Shown here piece by piece: positions 1 through 7,476 of a stretch of DNA of 14,610 nt; the first letter of the stretch is position 1, and each line of letters starts with the position of its first letter. The DNA comes from DAOTTW01 sp034437615 (lineage in GTDB: Bacteria; Chloroflexota; Anaerolineae; Aggregatilineales; Phototrophicaceae): assembly GCA_034437615.1 (NCBI GenBank), contig DAOTTW010000075.1, forward strand, positions 1 to 14,610. Direction: 5' to 3'. A program made the translations under genes and the position numbers. The notes beneath the pieces were generated by a model, which worked only from the letters and a program-made list of their open reading frames with translations, had not been told where the DNA came from and did no database searches.

Positions 1-838
1 CATCACCAGCGACTGTATCCAGCGTCAGCGTGTAGTTCTGGCGGTCACCTGTATCGACCACGCTGGCCACGTTTGCGGTTACGCCTGTGCCTTGTGCGCT
101 AAAGTCGCCCATTTCTACGCCTGCCGGGTCCACTGGCTCGGTGAAGGCCACGTTGAACCCAACCGAGTCGGCGTTGGTGGGGCTGGCGTCGAGCCGTGCG
201 GAGGAGTCGATCTCTGGTGGGCCGAGGACGGTGCCTGTCAGGTCGCCATAATCGACATTGTTGCGCTGGTCGCCCGCATTACTTTCCAGCACGAAGCCAT
301 TACCGCCATCAGCGACATTGGTGCCGATGGTGAAATTGCCTTCGCCAACTGCTGTAAACGTCAATGTGAAGATGAGTGTGTTATCCGGTGTGGCAACGGG
401 TGCGGTAAAGGCCAGAGAGCCGATGCCGACTTCATCAACCAGGCCGTTTGGGTTGTCGATGCTCCCTGCCGCCAAAGCCTGCTCATACTGTGGGTCTTCG
501 CTGTTGTAGTCGATGCCATTTGCGATGCTGGGATCACCAGGATCGTCGGGTAGCTCGACAACCTGCAAAATGGCTTGTGGGAAGGTGACATCGAAATAAG
601 CGCCAAACGTGGCCTTATCGGGGTCTGCGGCGATGTCCACAGCGCGGAATTCGACCTGGAACTGCTCGCCTGTGGTAATGACACCTGGCGTGGTCGATTC
701 GACTAATGTAAGCGTCACCTCGGCGTTGGTGCTTTGTGCAAACGCAGGCACTGCGCCAAAGGCTAAAAATGTAAATAGGAAGAGCGCCGATAACAGTCGA
801 TTTATCGGTACTATACCTAATTTCAAAGATTGTTGCAT
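1..838 (-). CDS. Exported cohesin-like / Ig-like surface protein, 3' part outside window
   Basis: The minus-strand frame is open from an ATG at 838 to the window edge, giving 279 codons with no stop. Residues 1-35 form a signal peptide: a basic start, a hydrophobic core (LLSALFLFTFLAFGAVPAFA) and an AFAQS cleavage site. Residues about 38-205 resemble a cohesin-like beta-sandwich: an alternating strand pattern beginning VTLTLVE, GEQFQVEFRAVD, then FDVTFPQAILQV. From about 208 an Ig-like adhesin domain begins (SPTNADSVGFNVAFTEPV), which is cut off. The same order, cohesin-like then a TNA..V.F.V.F.E.V Ig-like module, opens the gene upstream (1044-3905), so the two are probably tandem paralogues. 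The start is supported by GGAGAAG six bases upstream. The role is likely extracellular adhesion or scaffolding, but no enzyme motif or binding partner is visible. The module names are by eye, not by profile search. Confidence 0.8.
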   Translation of the reverse strand, partial: MQQSLKLGIVPINRLLSALFLFTFLAFGAVPAFAQSTNAEVTLTLVESTTPGVITTGEQFQVEFRAVDIAADPDKATFGAYFDVTFPQAILQVVELPDDPGDPSIANGIDYNSEDPQYEQALAAGSIDNPNGLVDEVGIGSLAFTAPVATPDNTLIFTLTFTAVGEGNFTIGTNVADGGNGFVLESNAGDQRNNVDYGDLTGTVLGPPEIDSSARLDASPTNADSVGFNVAFTEPVDPAGVEMGDFSAQGTGVTANVASVVDTGDRQNYTLTLDTVAGD

Positions 839-844
839 AGTTTA

Positions 845-851
845 CTTCTCC
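845..851 (-). promoter_or_regulatory. Ribosome binding site of the left-edge exported protein
   Basis: On the minus strand GGAGAAG lies 6 bases before the ATG at 838. It sits in the string CATGGAGAAG, which is repeated in front of the protease gene at 7347-7356. The ATG inside CATGGAG is followed by a short out-of-frame reading and is not the start. Confidence 0.7.
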
Positions 852-999
852 ATGTGTATCGAAGTTATGGCTAACACGGGTAAACGCGGTTAGAGTCTAA
901 CATTTCGCGTACATAGCGTCTAGTCGGCATTGGTGAAGATGTCAGGGACCAGTTTTAACGCATCAAAGGCGCGTACCACCTCTGACCCGGCGAGTGTAA

Positions 1000-1030
1000 C
1001 GAGGCCATATGCATTGTGCACATGGCCTCG
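1000..1030 (-). terminator. Strong hairpin after the 953-residue gene, possible terminator or processing site
   Basis: A perfect 9-bp inverted repeat, CGAGGCCAT (1000-1008) and ATGGCCTCG (1022-1030), encloses a second stem, TGCA-TTG-TGCA (1010-1020), with one mismatch between them. It begins 13 bases past the stop of the upstream gene. No T-run follows on either strand, so it is not a classic intrinsic terminator. It could stabilise or attenuate the transcript between the two paralogous genes, whose spacing is about 205 bases. Confidence 0.4.
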
Positions 1031-1043
1031 CTCGAAGCGTATT

Positions 1044-3905
1044 CTAACGTCCTTCGGGCACTGGAAGCGCAGGTAGGGGGGTCGGCGTCGGTTGGGGTGC
1101 AACCGGCTGCATACCCTGTGTGCCTGAGCTACCGCCACGATTAGCCGCTGGTACGGGCAAGGCTGGAAGCGCGGTGGGCGCTGTCAGGTCGCTGATAGTG
1201 ACGCTAACCGACGCGCCTTGCGTGTATGCGCTGATGTCCGGTGTGCTGTCGTATAGCGCAATGCCACCGCCGATGCTGCGGTTGCTTTCAATGTTGATGG
1301 TTGCTGTGCCGGATTGGGTTGCCGTCATACGGATGATGGCCAGCAAATTACTGCTGATCTGATCCGGTGCTGTCGCAGATGTAACAGCGCCCAGGCGCTT
1401 GATGTTGCCGCTGGCTTCATTGATACTGGCATTTTGCAACAGGCCATAGTCCATACCATAGCGCACGCCACCGACATCCAGGCGGGCTGTATCGTAGCTG
1501 ACATCGCCAAAGCCGCCAAAAACAGCGACGTTGTTCGTGCTGCGCAGGTATATCTCTACGTTGAAAGCCTCACCGACTACCAGACCCGGTGTACGGTCCA
1601 ACTCGACCACGCGCATCTCGAATTCAGCCAAGTCGCGGGTGCCTATTGGCAAGCCTGCAATGGCATTCGCGCTGCTTGGCGTCGCTGGTACGATGGCATC
1701 GCCTGCATACGGCGCTGATAGGCTGTAGAGGAAGCGATCCACAATGGCACGCACATCGAAGATCGTCACCTGGCCATTGCCATCAACATCCGATACGTTC
1801 AGCTCGAAGTTCTCTGGCGCGATGTCGGCTGGTGCGGCTGGTACGAATTGATTGAAGTAATTTAATGGTAGGCGTACATCGAAGATCGTCACCTGACCGG
1901 GGCTGCTTTGATCTGTGTCGAATGGGAAGTAGGCAAAGTCCTGATAATCCACACCTGCCCCCTGACCATTGTTGTTATTTTCTGAGACTTCAGAAATGGC
2001 GTTGCCGGAGTCGATATTCAGGCACAAGAAATCACGATTTTGTGAGACGTAGCTGGTGCCCTGACCAGGGGGGTCCTCGACAATAGCACGACTGTACAAC
2101 GTGGCTTTCGGCAATTGCACATTGGTCAGGTTGATGACTTCGTTGGTTTGAGCCGCAATACCGCTTACAGCGATGGTATCAAGCACTTCGGCGCTCGCGT
2201 CTGCTATGCACGCATCTGTATCAGCCAGGATTAGCTCGACATCAAAGCCTGTTGTCGGTGCTGTGCCATCATTACGAATCGTGAAATCGACATTGACTAA
2301 ACCACGCAGCGCATGACGTGTCATTGAGATGTTCGTACCCACGAGGTCGGGCACGCCTTCGTTGGTCCAGATGCCTTCAGCGGTTGTCAGGGCATCCGGT
2401 GCTCTGTTGCTTGCACCGTCTGTCACGGCGTCCGGGTCCAGTTCTAGCGTGATGGTCTCTGTGCGGTCGCCGCCGCTGGAGAGCGTGCTGGTGTCGATCT
2501 GAACGATGTAGCTGGAGCCATCGGTCAGGTCCGGGTTCTGCTGCAAGCTGTCGATGCTGACATCACCTGTTGTGGCGGCTGACAGCGAGAAATCGTCCAG
2601 CGCCAAGCCTGTAACAGGCTCATCGAACGTCAGCAGGAATGTAAACGTCGCCCCGTCAATCGGGCCGGTGGTCGTGAAGGTCGTGATTGCTGGCGGCTTC
2701 TGGTCTATTGTGTAGGTTTCCAGCGTGTAATCCTGCGCTGCGGGGTCCGGGTCATCCGGGCCAGCCGGGAAGGGGCTGACGCTCACGGTCTCGCATTGCT
2801 TGGTGATGTCGCCAGAGCGCGGCGTCGTGGGGTCTGCTGCATCCGAAGGCGGGTTATCGGGCAATTCCGCGTACAGCGCTTCGGCGTCCAGCGTATTGAC
2901 GATCACGAAAGTCTGGTTGTCGGCGTTCTGGATGCTGCCGTCGGTGTTCATCTGTAGGCCGAGTGTCGCGCCTTGCAGCGTGGCGTCTGTGCCGATCTCA
3001 ACGGTCACATCCCAGGCCTGCGAGGTGCTGCCATCGACGCCTGTCACGCTGGTGATGGTCGGCGCTGTGTTGAAGCCCTGCGCCACCAATGCAAAATCGC
3101 TCTGCGTCACGCCGCTGACCGCTTCGCTGAAGGTCACGCGGAAGGTGACGGTTGTGGCGTTGGTGGGGGTCGTCGCGGGGTTGCCGCGTGCGATGCTGTT
3201 CAGCGTCGGTACGGCGTCTACGATGATATTGAGTCCGTTGAAGACCGCGCTTTGCTCGGTGTTGGTGTTGCGGCTTGGCAACACCGCACGGCTGACATCC
3301 TGGCCGCCGACCGCTTCAAAGGTGACAGTCTCGGATGAAAGCTCGTCGGCTAATTCCGTCTGAATGCTGGTGCTGCCGATGGCGACTGCTTCAAAGCTGA
3401 GTTGGGCTATATAGGCGTCGCCGTTCAGCGAGAAGTTCGAGTTATCCACGAAGACGAGGCCACCGAAGGAGCTACCGACATCGTTGAACAAGCCACCATT
3501 GGCCTGATCGTTGAAGTAGTCGTCCTTGACAGCCGAGGCGGGATCACCGTTGGGGCCACCTGTACCGGCTTCGCCGGACCAAATGGGCTGGAAGTTTAAG
3601 CCAGTGGCAGAAATGACACCTGCATTGAACAGAATATCGGCGTAGGCGGTGGCGGGGCGGTCAGCGTCGTCGATGCTGGCATCGTCGTTGCTGTCGTCTA
3701 CCAGACTGACGGCGCGATACTGGACGTTGAACGTGGAGCACAGATCGACGGTTAAATCCGCCGTCGTGCTGCCGTCGTCCTGCGTAATGTCAAAGCGCAC
3801 GATGTCCGTCTGTGCGCTTGTGATGGCGACACCTAACACCGCCCATGCAATCAGCAAGATCAGCGGATAGAAGGTGCTTGTGCGTCTGCTTGTGTTTCTA
3901 AACAC
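1044..3905 (-). CDS. Exported multidomain protein with cohesin-like and dockerin-like modules
   Basis: This is a 953-residue extracellular protein. Residues 1-32 are a signal peptide (hydrophobic 13-30, then SAQT). Modules read by eye: N-terminal cohesin-like sandwich about 34-228; Ig-like domain about 234-337 (TNATTVTFRVTFSEAVSG); a second Ig-like domain about 403-510 (FLLTFDEPVTGL); a CARDB-like domain about 518-655; a dockerin-like pair at 661-687 and 704-727, both containing QVTIFDVR, the second with the calcium-loop pattern DVDGNGQV; a C-terminal cohesin-like domain about 757-906; and a Pro-rich tail (PTPTPLPALP). There is no C-terminal membrane segment. Four cysteines (57, 371, 566, 628) could pair in the exported protein. 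Lysine is very rare (5). The start is GTG at 3905, chosen because AGGGAGA lies 8 bases upstream. The ATG at 3913 is in another frame. Cohesins and dockerins bind each other in known systems; that binding here is inference. Confidence 0.85.
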   Translation of the reverse strand: MFRNTSRRTSTFYPLILLIAWAVLGVAITSAQTDIVRFDITQDDGSTTADLTVDLCSTFNVQYRAVSLVDDSNDDASIDDADRPATAYADILFNAGVISATGLNFQPIWSGEAGTGGPNGDPASAVKDDYFNDQANGGLFNDVGSSFGGLVFVDNSNFSLNGDAYIAQLSFEAVAIGSTSIQTELADELSSETVTFEAVGGQDVSRAVLPSRNTNTEQSAVFNGLNIIVDAVPTLNSIARGNPATTPTNATTVTFRVTFSEAVSGVTQSDFALVAQGFNTAPTITSVTGVDGSTSQAWDVTVEIGTDATLQGATLGLQMNTDGSIQNADNQTFVIVNTLDAEALYAELPDNPPSDAADPTTPRSGDITKQCETVSVSPFPAGPDDPDPAAQDYTLETYTIDQKPPAITTFTTTGPIDGATFTFLLTFDEPVTGLALDDFSLSAATTGDVSIDSLQQNPDLTDGSSYIVQIDTSTLSSGGDRTETITLELDPDAVTDGASNRAPDALTTAEGIWTNEGVPDLVGTNISMTRHALRGLVNVDFTIRNDGTAPTTGFDVELILADTDACIADASAEVLDTIAVSGIAAQTNEVINLTNVQLPKATLYSRAIVEDPPGQGTSYVSQNRDFLCLNIDSGNAISEVSENNNNGQGAGVDYQDFAYFPFDTDQSSPGQVTIFDVRLPLNYFNQFVPAAPADIAPENFELNVSDVDGNGQVTIFDVRAIVDRFLYSLSAPYAGDAIVPATPSSANAIAGLPIGTRDLAEFEMRVVELDRTPGLVVGEAFNVEIYLRSTNNVAVFGGFGDVSYDTARLDVGGVRYGMDYGLLQNASINEASGNIKRLGAVTSATAPDQISSNLLAIIRMTATQSGTATINIESNRSIGGGIALYDSTPDISAYTQGASVSVTISDLTAPTALPALPVPAANRGGSSGTQGMQPVAPQPTPTPLPALPVPEGR
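1753..1895 (-). repeat. 20-bp direct repeat encoding the dockerin-like core
   Basis: The plus-strand 20-mer ACATCGAAGATCGTCACCTG occurs identically at 1753-1772 and 1876-1895. It encodes the QVTIFDV core of the two dockerin-like repeats. The copies are 123 bases apart (41 codons), so recombination between them would delete one repeat in frame. Confidence 0.85.
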
Positions 3906-3913
3906 GATGGCAT

Positions 3914-3920
3914 TCTCCCT
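3914..3920 (-). promoter_or_regulatory. Ribosome binding site that selects the GTG start at 3905
   Basis: AGGGAGA on the minus strand lies 8 bases before GTG (3905-3903). The nearby ATG (3913-3911) abuts this site with no spacing and opens a different frame that runs about 17 codons into the coding region, so it is unlikely to be used. The site sits beside a small palindrome (CCCTTCAAGGG, 3918-3928). Confidence 0.65.
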
Positions 3921-3976
3921 TCAAGGGAAATTAAAAGAAGCAAAAGAATTTGGAATTGATGCGAGTGTAACATCCT

Positions 3977-3982
3977 ATTGTA
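3977..3982 (-). promoter_or_regulatory. Possible -10 box (TACAAT) of the 953-residue gene
   Basis: GCTACAAT on the minus strand matches the -10 consensus in five of six bases and gives a leader of about 65 bases before the GTG. The same GCTACAAT occurs ahead of the sortase operon at 11153-11160. No convincing -35 box is seen at normal spacing, so this is a weak call. Confidence 0.35.
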
Positions 3983-4106
3983 GCTCAGTCCAGTATACGC
4001 CATGCGTTCGTCGGCGCTAGCTGAACGCAGCCTATAAATGCATTGGCTCACACGCCGTTAAGCACAGGCGTTATTGCATGGGCTTGGCGTGCCAAAGCCA
4101 AAGAAG

Positions 4107-4860
4107 CTACTGCCCGTCCCAATCACCGGTGACGGGAATTTCGTTCTCAAGGCCATACTGAAAGTCCAGGTCGGCGTTGCCGAATGTGTTCTGGTTCTTC
4201 AGCAGCCAGCGGCCACTAATCATGCGATAGACGCCAATCGTGTCGTTGCCGTCGCCGTTCCAATCGCCTGCGATAGCCACGTCACCGCTTGGGTCGCCGT
4301 ATTGAAAGCTGAGGTCAGAGTTACCGGGCGTGTTGCTATTGCGCAGGTGCCAGGTGCGGTCTGCTGCACGGAAAAGGCCGACGGTATCGCTGCCATCGCC
4401 GTTCCAATCGCCCACGATGGGCGTTTCGCTGTTATTGCCCACGCCGTAGAAGAAGCTGATGTCCGCGTTGCCTGCGTCGTTGCTGTTGCGCAAGAACCAC
4501 GCGCCGGTCACCGCGTCATAGACGCCGATGGTGTCGTTGCCGTCGCCATCCCAATCGCCCACCAGTGGCAGCAGATTGGCGTTGTCGCCGCCATAGGCGA
4601 AGGAAATATCGGCTGGGCCGCCTTGCAGGTCGTTTTTCAGGTGGAAGACCGCGCCCACGTCCGGCACGATGCGGAAAATGCCGATGGTCACATCACCGTC
4701 GCCGTCCCAATCGCCTGCAATCGGCAGGTCAGAGTTGGGGTCACCATATTGCAGGCTGGTATCGGCTGTGCCTGCGTCGTTGCTGTTGCGGATGTACCAG
4801 GTGCGGTCTGATGCGCGGAAGATGGCCACTGTATCGGCGTTTGCGTCGCCGCCGCCATTG
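4107..4860 (-). repeat. Five GDWNGDG-type repeats of about 46-52 codons
   Basis: Units follow the pattern GDW(N/D)GDG-x-D-T-(I/V)-G, then W-(Y/F/H/L)-(I/L)-(R/K)-N, then a stretch with G-x-A-D-x-x-F-x-YG. In plus-strand DNA the strings GTCGCCGTTCCAATCGCC and close variants recur at this period. The DxDG-like loop suggests calcium binding, and the array resembles FG-GAP/VCBS-type propeller blades. The last unit stops at GDWDGQ, while a half unit (about residues 831-842) opens the array. This fits a propeller closed by strands from both ends, but blade number is inference. The same repeats occur in the gene at 8680-9849. Confidence 0.8.
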
Positions 4861-7340
4861 TTAGGCGGATTGCCCAGCCACAGCGGACCGTAGCCGTTGG
4901 CCACGTCTGGGCCATTCGCGCCAGGGTCGGAGAAGGCCGCCGACTCGTTGCGCAGGTAATCCTCGACGTTCTGACGTGTGTAGCTGGGGTAGGCTTCTAT
5001 TACCAGCGCAGCCGCACCCGCCACATGCGGCGCGGAGGCCGACGTACCTGCAAAGCTGTCGTCTGCGCTGGTGGCCGCTGTCACTGAGGTCTGCACGCTG
5101 GTCGGGCCAAGCACCTGCGGCTGAAAATAGCCGGGGTCGATGCTGTTGCCTTCCCAGTTTTCGCCGCCGTCCGGGTGAAAGCCGCCCGCGCTATTGGTGC
5201 GGCCACGCCCGCTATATGCCTGCCGTGCATTGCTGGCAAAATCCGCTGCACCCACCGAGAAGGCGTTCTGTGCGCTGCCGGGGGCGATGATGCTGCTCTG
5301 GTCATACTGGCATTTCACGGGGATTTGCACGTTGCGCACCATAAGCTGCATCCACACGGGGCGCGTCGTCTCGAAGCGCGTGATGGCGACCTTATACTGG
5401 CCTGTGGTCTGGATGGTGCCCTCGAAGGCTTCCCAGGGTGGGTCGAAGAATTCGCCGTTGAAGGGCTTGGCTGGATTATTGGAGACGGCAGAGCGTGCGA
5501 CTTCTTCCCAGGCGCTACCGTTCCAGAAGTACATGTATAAATCCAGGTCTTGCGTGCCGTTTTCGATCCAGTCATCCCATGCCAGCGTGAAGCCTACTTT
5601 GTCGCCAGCTTGCAGGATGCCGAGGCCGTTTTCGGGGTTGTAGCCGAGCACCTGACCGTCTTCGTTTTCGCAGAATTGGTGGTTGGCCTGCTGCTGGACC
5701 TCGCCGTTACCATCGGGGATGGGCACGAACTCGGCTTCGTAATGGCCGACGTGGTTATTGCCTGCTGCGGTGACGAAAATGATGTCATCGTTCACGACGG
5801 TATTCTGCACGGCCAGCGCCGTCAGCGATGAGCCATCCCCTGGCGTTGCGGGAAAGACGACGGAGGTGGTGATGATGTCCACGTCATAGGTATTGACCAG
5901 CGCATCCACCGCCAGCACGAATTCGGCTTCGTCGGTCACGTCCTGCGCATAGACTTCGACGCTCGGCGCGGTATCGCATAAAATCTCGATCACCTGTCGG
6001 CCATGATCGCCTGCGGTCAGGTCGCCACCACTGGCGCTTTCCACGACCTGAACACAGGGCGCTTCCAGGCTATTCAGGCCATCAAAGCCGTTGTCGATCA
6101 CACCGACCTTGACGCCAGCGCCCGTGAAGCCCGCTTCTTGCCAATCGTCAGCGTTGATCGCGGCCACGCCCTCGGAGACGACATCACCCGTCCCCACCGT
6201 TTCCGCTAAAGGGGAGGCTAGCCCACCTTGCCCGCTAGCCTCGCCGCTGTCTGTCTGAGGTGTGATGGCGCGTTGTGGCAGGCGGATCGTGCCGACAGCG
6301 GTCAGGTTGGCGATGGCTTCGACTGCACCTAACGGAAGCGTGGCGATGATCGTATTGCCGACGCTGGTGCCGACTGTGCCGCCTAGCTGTGTGATGGCAT
6401 CCGCAACGGTGGTGATGTCGCCCGTCACGCTGATGATAACGCGGGCGCTGTCGCCCTCAATGCCTGCGGGTGGGTCCGGTGTGAAGTGTGGTGAGCCGCT
6501 GCTGGACGAGCTACTGAGGTCTTCGGGCGTCAGCAAGCGGCGCAGGGCGGGGTCCACATTGGGCAGGGCTTGTGCGCCACTCAGGTTATCGCGGTCCGGC
6601 ACGGGCAGGGGTGTATCCGATGCATCGCCTGGCCCATTGCCGGAGGTGCCGCTGAGCGCAGGATTTTCTACCACGTTGATCGTGATGGTGTAGGTGGCGC
6701 TCACGCCGTCCTGATTGACGCTGTAGGTAAACTGATCGCTGCCGACGAAGCCGGGGTCCGGCTCATAAACGATCTGCGGCACCTGCCCGCTCAGCACGCC
6801 GTTTTGTGGTGGCGCTGTGAAGCTGTAATCCGTGCCGGAAGCAAGCGCGATGTTAATCGGCATCCCGCTTAGCGTCTGAAAGTTGGTCGGCCCAGGGCGC
6901 GTACTCGGCAAGGGTGTATCGTCTGGCCCTTCGCCGCTGATCTGGTCGGCTGGCACACGTTCGGCGTCACCGATGGGCTGGCCACCGATAATCTCTGGCG
7001 CGATCTGCACGACCACGATTTTACGCTCCGTGCTGCCATCGGCGTAATTGAGCGTATAGCTAAAGCGGTCCTCACCGCTGAAGCCGGCAGACGGGGTATA
7101 GGTCACATTGGGCACGCTGCCCGTCAGGTCGCCATTAATCGGTAGGCTGTCGATGATAAGTTCATAGGGGGCGTCCGTTTGCGGTTGCGGCAGCGTGATG
7201 TCCAATGCCTGACCCTCGAACGTCTCTACGATGATGGGTTCAATGTCATTATCGTTTGATTGTGCTTGTAGCATTATGCCGCCAATGAGCATCATCAGCG
7301 ACACCACCAGTAAGCTAATGCGGATAACGGTTTTCTTCAC
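4107..7340 (-). CDS. Secreted subtilisin-like (S8) serine protease with Ig-like N-terminus and GDWNGDG repeats
   Basis: This protein of 1077 residues is counted from the GTG at 7340. Residues 1-27 are a signal peptide (KKTVIRIS, then a hydrophobic core ending LQAQS). Two cadherin-like/Ig-like domains follow (about 32-114 and 152-225), then an inhibitor-I9-like propeptide (about 298-355), then the S8 domain (about 397-790). The triad is Asp416 (VGVIDNG), His446 (GDHGRQV) and Ser767 (GTSASAPHVAG), with oxyanion Asn528 (AAGN). The Asp and His contexts depart from the usual DTG and HGTHV. Residues about 560-675, between Asn528 and Ser767, form an inserted beta-rich domain resembling pre-peptidase C-terminal sandwiches. 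The C-terminus has GDWxGD units at about 876, 928, 977, 1026 and 1072. A longer reading from ATG 7373 adds 11 residues but has no ribosome binding site. It is predicted to degrade extracellular protein or process surface proteins; the substrate is unknown. Confidence 0.92.
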   Translation of the reverse strand: MKKTVIRISLLVVSLMMLIGGIMLQAQSNDNDIEPIIVETFEGQALDITLPQPQTDAPYELIIDSLPINGDLTGSVPNVTYTPSAGFSGEDRFSYTLNYADGSTERKIVVVQIAPEIIGGQPIGDAERVPADQISGEGPDDTPLPSTRPGPTNFQTLSGMPINIALASGTDYSFTAPPQNGVLSGQVPQIVYEPDPGFVGSDQFTYSVNQDGVSATYTITINVVENPALSGTSGNGPGDASDTPLPVPDRDNLSGAQALPNVDPALRRLLTPEDLSSSSSSGSPHFTPDPPAGIEGDSARVIISVTGDITTVADAITQLGGTVGTSVGNTIIATLPLGAVEAIANLTAVGTIRLPQRAITPQTDSGEASGQGGLASPLAETVGTGDVVSEGVAAINADDWQEAGFTGAGVKVGVIDNGFDGLNSLEAPCVQVVESASGGDLTAGDHGRQVIEILCDTAPSVEVYAQDVTDEAEFVLAVDALVNTYDVDIITTSVVFPATPGDGSSLTALAVQNTVVNDDIIFVTAAGNNHVGHYEAEFVPIPDGNGEVQQQANHQFCENEDGQVLGYNPENGLGILQAGDKVGFTLAWDDWIENGTQDLDLYMYFWNGSAWEEVARSAVSNNPAKPFNGEFFDPPWEAFEGTIQTTGQYKVAITRFETTRPVWMQLMVRNVQIPVKCQYDQSSIIAPGSAQNAFSVGAADFASNARQAYSGRGRTNSAGGFHPDGGENWEGNSIDPGYFQPQVLGPTSVQTSVTAATSADDSFAGTSASAPHVAGAAALVIEAYPSYTRQNVEDYLRNESAAFSDPGANGPDVANGYGPLWLGNPPNNGGGDANADTVAIFRASDRTWYIRNSNDAGTADTSLQYGDPNSDLPIAGDWDGDGDVTIGIFRIVPDVGAVFHLKNDLQGGPADISFAYGGDNANLLPLVGDWDGDGNDTIGVYDAVTGAWFLRNSNDAGNADISFFYGVGNNSETPIVGDWNGDGSDTVGLFRAADRTWHLRNSNTPGNSDLSFQYGDPSGDVAIAGDWNGDGNDTIGVYRMISGRWLLKNQNTFGNADLDFQYGLENEIPVTGDWDGQ

Positions 7341-7345
7341 TGTTG

Positions 7346-7353
7346 CCTTCTCC
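7346..7353 (-). promoter_or_regulatory. Ribosome binding site that selects the GTG start of the protease
   Basis: GGAGAAGG on the minus strand lies 5 bases before GTG (7340-7338). This start yields a textbook signal peptide beginning MKKTVIRI. In-frame ATGs at 7373 and 7355 have no comparable site upstream, and the one at 7355 overlaps this site. Confidence 0.7.
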
Positions 7354-7388
7354 ATGATTCTCGTTGCGATCATTGCATTGCATTTATT

Positions 7389-7429
7389 TTATTTCGCATG
7401 TAACTACTCCGGCCATCCCAACGAAATAA
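7389..7429 (-). promoter_or_regulatory. 8-bp inverted repeat between glycosyltransferase and protease
   Basis: TTATTTCG (7389-7396) and CGAAATAA (7422-7429) are perfect inverted copies separated by 25 bases, in the 136-base gap between the genes. It could be an operator for the protease gene or a weak stem for the end of the glycosyltransferase transcript. No T-run follows on the minus strand, which argues against a standard terminator. It could also be chance in an AT-rich patch. Confidence 0.3.
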
Positions 7430-7476
7430 GCGGCCAGGTTTGGGGGTAACGACGGTTGTGTAGGGAGGCGCAATAC

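Noticed and set aside
92..553. 153-codon plus-strand open frame rich in Cys, Ala and Val
   Set aside because: It is antisense to the cohesin-like gene, which has a signal peptide and ribosome binding site; the plus frame has neither.
920..1138. 72-codon minus-strand frame crossing the end of the 953-residue gene
   Set aside because: It overlaps the Pro-rich tail in another frame, runs through the hairpin at 1000-1030 and shows no domain or ribosome binding site. A frameshift extension was considered, but the existing end (PTPTPLPALP tail) is typical.
2800..3363. 187-codon plus-strand open frame
   Set aside because: It lies wholly antisense to the convincing 953-residue exported protein; its composition is that expected of the reverse of an Asp/Thr-rich gene.
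1044..3905. Cellulosome scaffoldin
   Set aside because: No carbohydrate-binding module, glycoside hydrolase or hydrolase neighbours are present; cohesin- and dockerin-like parts are also found outside cellulosomes.
3860..4051. 63-codon minus-strand frame around the ATG at 3913
   Set aside because: Its ATG abuts the AGGGAGA site with no spacing and the frame ends within the signal-peptide region of the real gene.
4074..4811. 245-codon plus-strand open frame with repeated VAVAIPIA-like segments
   Set aside because: It is exactly antisense to the protease's GDWNGDG repeats. Its periodicity and lack of stops come from that repeat array, and it has no ribosome binding site or recognisable fold.
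6889..6912. LPSTRPG in the protease as a possible LPXTG sorting motif
   Set aside because: It is LPSTR rather than LPXTG, sits near the N-terminus in a Pro-rich linker, and has no following membrane segment.
7389..7429. Intrinsic terminator of the glycosyltransferase
   Set aside because: The stem is AT-rich with a 25-base loop and no T-run on the coding strand, so only a weak operator-like label was kept.
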